7,631 nucleotides of DNA. Source: JALXCG01 sp026991065 [NCBI: Gemmatimonadota bacterium]. Lineage in GTDB: Bacteria > GCA-2686955. Where the stretch lies: assembly GCA_026991065.1 (NCBI GenBank), contig JALXCG010000177.1, forward strand, positions 1 to 7,631, in the 5' to 3' direction. Each line of letters opens with the position of its first letter. Positions within the stretch are counted from its first letter, which is position 1. Shown here piece by piece: positions 7,181 through 7,631 of the stretch. The notes below the pieces were generated by a model. The model saw only the letters and a list, made by a program, of their open reading frames with translations. It made no database searches and was not told the origin of the DNA. The position numbers and the translations under genes are program-made.

Positions 7181-7631
7181 ATGAAATCCAGGGGACCACA
7201 CAATCCCAGCGCGCTGCCCAGCTCTTTCGAGGGCAGGAGGCAGTTGGCCGCAGGTGACCGATTCTGCTTCGGATGTCACTCGAAACTGGATTGCTTCACG
7301 CAGTGCTGTTCCGATGTCACCATCATGTTGACGCCAGTCGATGTACTGCGCCTGGCTCGTCGGACGGGTCTTTCTACGTCGGAGTTCCTCGCGAAACACA
7401 CGATTACACCCGTGAGCAAGGATCTGCAACTGCCGGTTGTCGTTCTTAGACTCGACGAAGATGAGCGCCGGACTTGCCCGTTTGTTGCGGAATCCGGATG
7501 CACGGTTTACGAAGACCGACCGTGGGCCTGCAGGATGTACCCGGTCGGCATGGGGCTTCCCCCGGCACGGGCCGGAGAGGAGCCTCAGCCCGCTTATTTT
7601 TTCTTTGAGGACGCCTACTGCCACGGGCGCG
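7181..7631 (+). CDS. YkgJ-like cysteine-cluster protein (3' end outside window)
   Basis: This is a partial gene: 150 codons are open and the frame continues past base 7631. The ATG is preceded by GAGG five bases away, and a TGA at 7157-7159 in the same frame rules out a more upstream ATG. The protein has the pattern of the YkgJ (CxxCxxCC, putative zinc- or iron-chelating) family. C29, C32, C38, C42 and C43 lie near the N terminus, followed by DVTIMLTPVDVLRLARRTGL, then C99-PFV-x4-C107-x-VYEDRPWAC117-RMYPVG, and C147. The second block (CPF...C.VY..RP..CR.YP) is the family hallmark. The biochemical role of the family is not settled. Lying 114 bases after the zinc-finger gene in the same direction, it may belong to the apr transcription unit and could help with metal or Fe-S handling, but that is inference. 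Confidence 0.88.
   Translation, partial: MKSRGPHNPSALPSSFEGRRQLAAGDRFCFGCHSKLDCFTQCCSDVTIMLTPVDVLRLARRTGLSTSEFLAKHTITPVSKDLQLPVVVLRLDEDERRTCPFVAESGCTVYEDRPWACRMYPVGMGLPPARAGEEPQPAYFFFEDAYCHGR

Noticed and set aside
6926-7624. 232-codon minus-strand open frame at the window end
   Set aside because: It is antisense to the zinc-finger gene and the YkgJ-like gene, both of which have clear family motifs on the plus strand.

Overview
The window reads as part of a high-GC proteobacterial chromosome with dissimilatory-type sulfur metabolism. The firmest evidence is a complete aprBA pair encoding the two subunits of dissimilatory adenylylsulfate (APS) reductase. Either a sulfur oxidiser (enzyme run from sulfite to APS) or a sulfate reducer would carry these genes. 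The company of a LysR regulator and a monomeric NADP-isocitrate dehydrogenase leans towards a proteobacterial sulfur oxidiser, but this is inference and no taxonomic marker is present.

Layout. (1) Bases 1-2268, minus strand: a complete monomeric isocitrate dehydrogenase gene. A hairpin lies just beyond its stop codon at the window edge, and a good sigma70-type promoter with a structured leader lies upstream (2281-2436). (2) Bases 2437-3132: about 700 bases without a convincing gene. This stretch contains a 165-bp fold-back element (2878-3042) with perfect 19-bp termini, which looks like a MITE or insertion-sequence remnant. (3) Bases 3133-4119, plus strand: a LysR-type regulator with an unusual cysteine-rich C-terminal tail made of a diverged tandem duplication. 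(4) Bases 4120-4306: the aprB upstream region, with several small dyads. (5) Bases 4307-6640: aprB and aprA, 21 bases apart, evidently one operon. (6) Bases 6641-6745: two successive hairpins. (7) Bases 6746-7066: a small protein with a CX2C...CX4C zinc-finger-like pattern. (8) Bases 7181-7631: the start of a YkgJ-like cysteine-cluster protein, cut by the window end.

How it fits together. AprB carries two [4Fe-4S] clusters that pass electrons to or from the FAD of AprA, where APS and sulfite plus AMP are interconverted. The usual membrane partners (AprM or QmoABC) and ATP sulfurylase (Sat) are not in the window. Instead aprA is followed by two small cysteine-rich genes of unknown role. The upstream LysR gene is a plausible local regulator of aprBA. 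The isocitrate dehydrogenase gene is a separate, divergently transcribed housekeeping unit.
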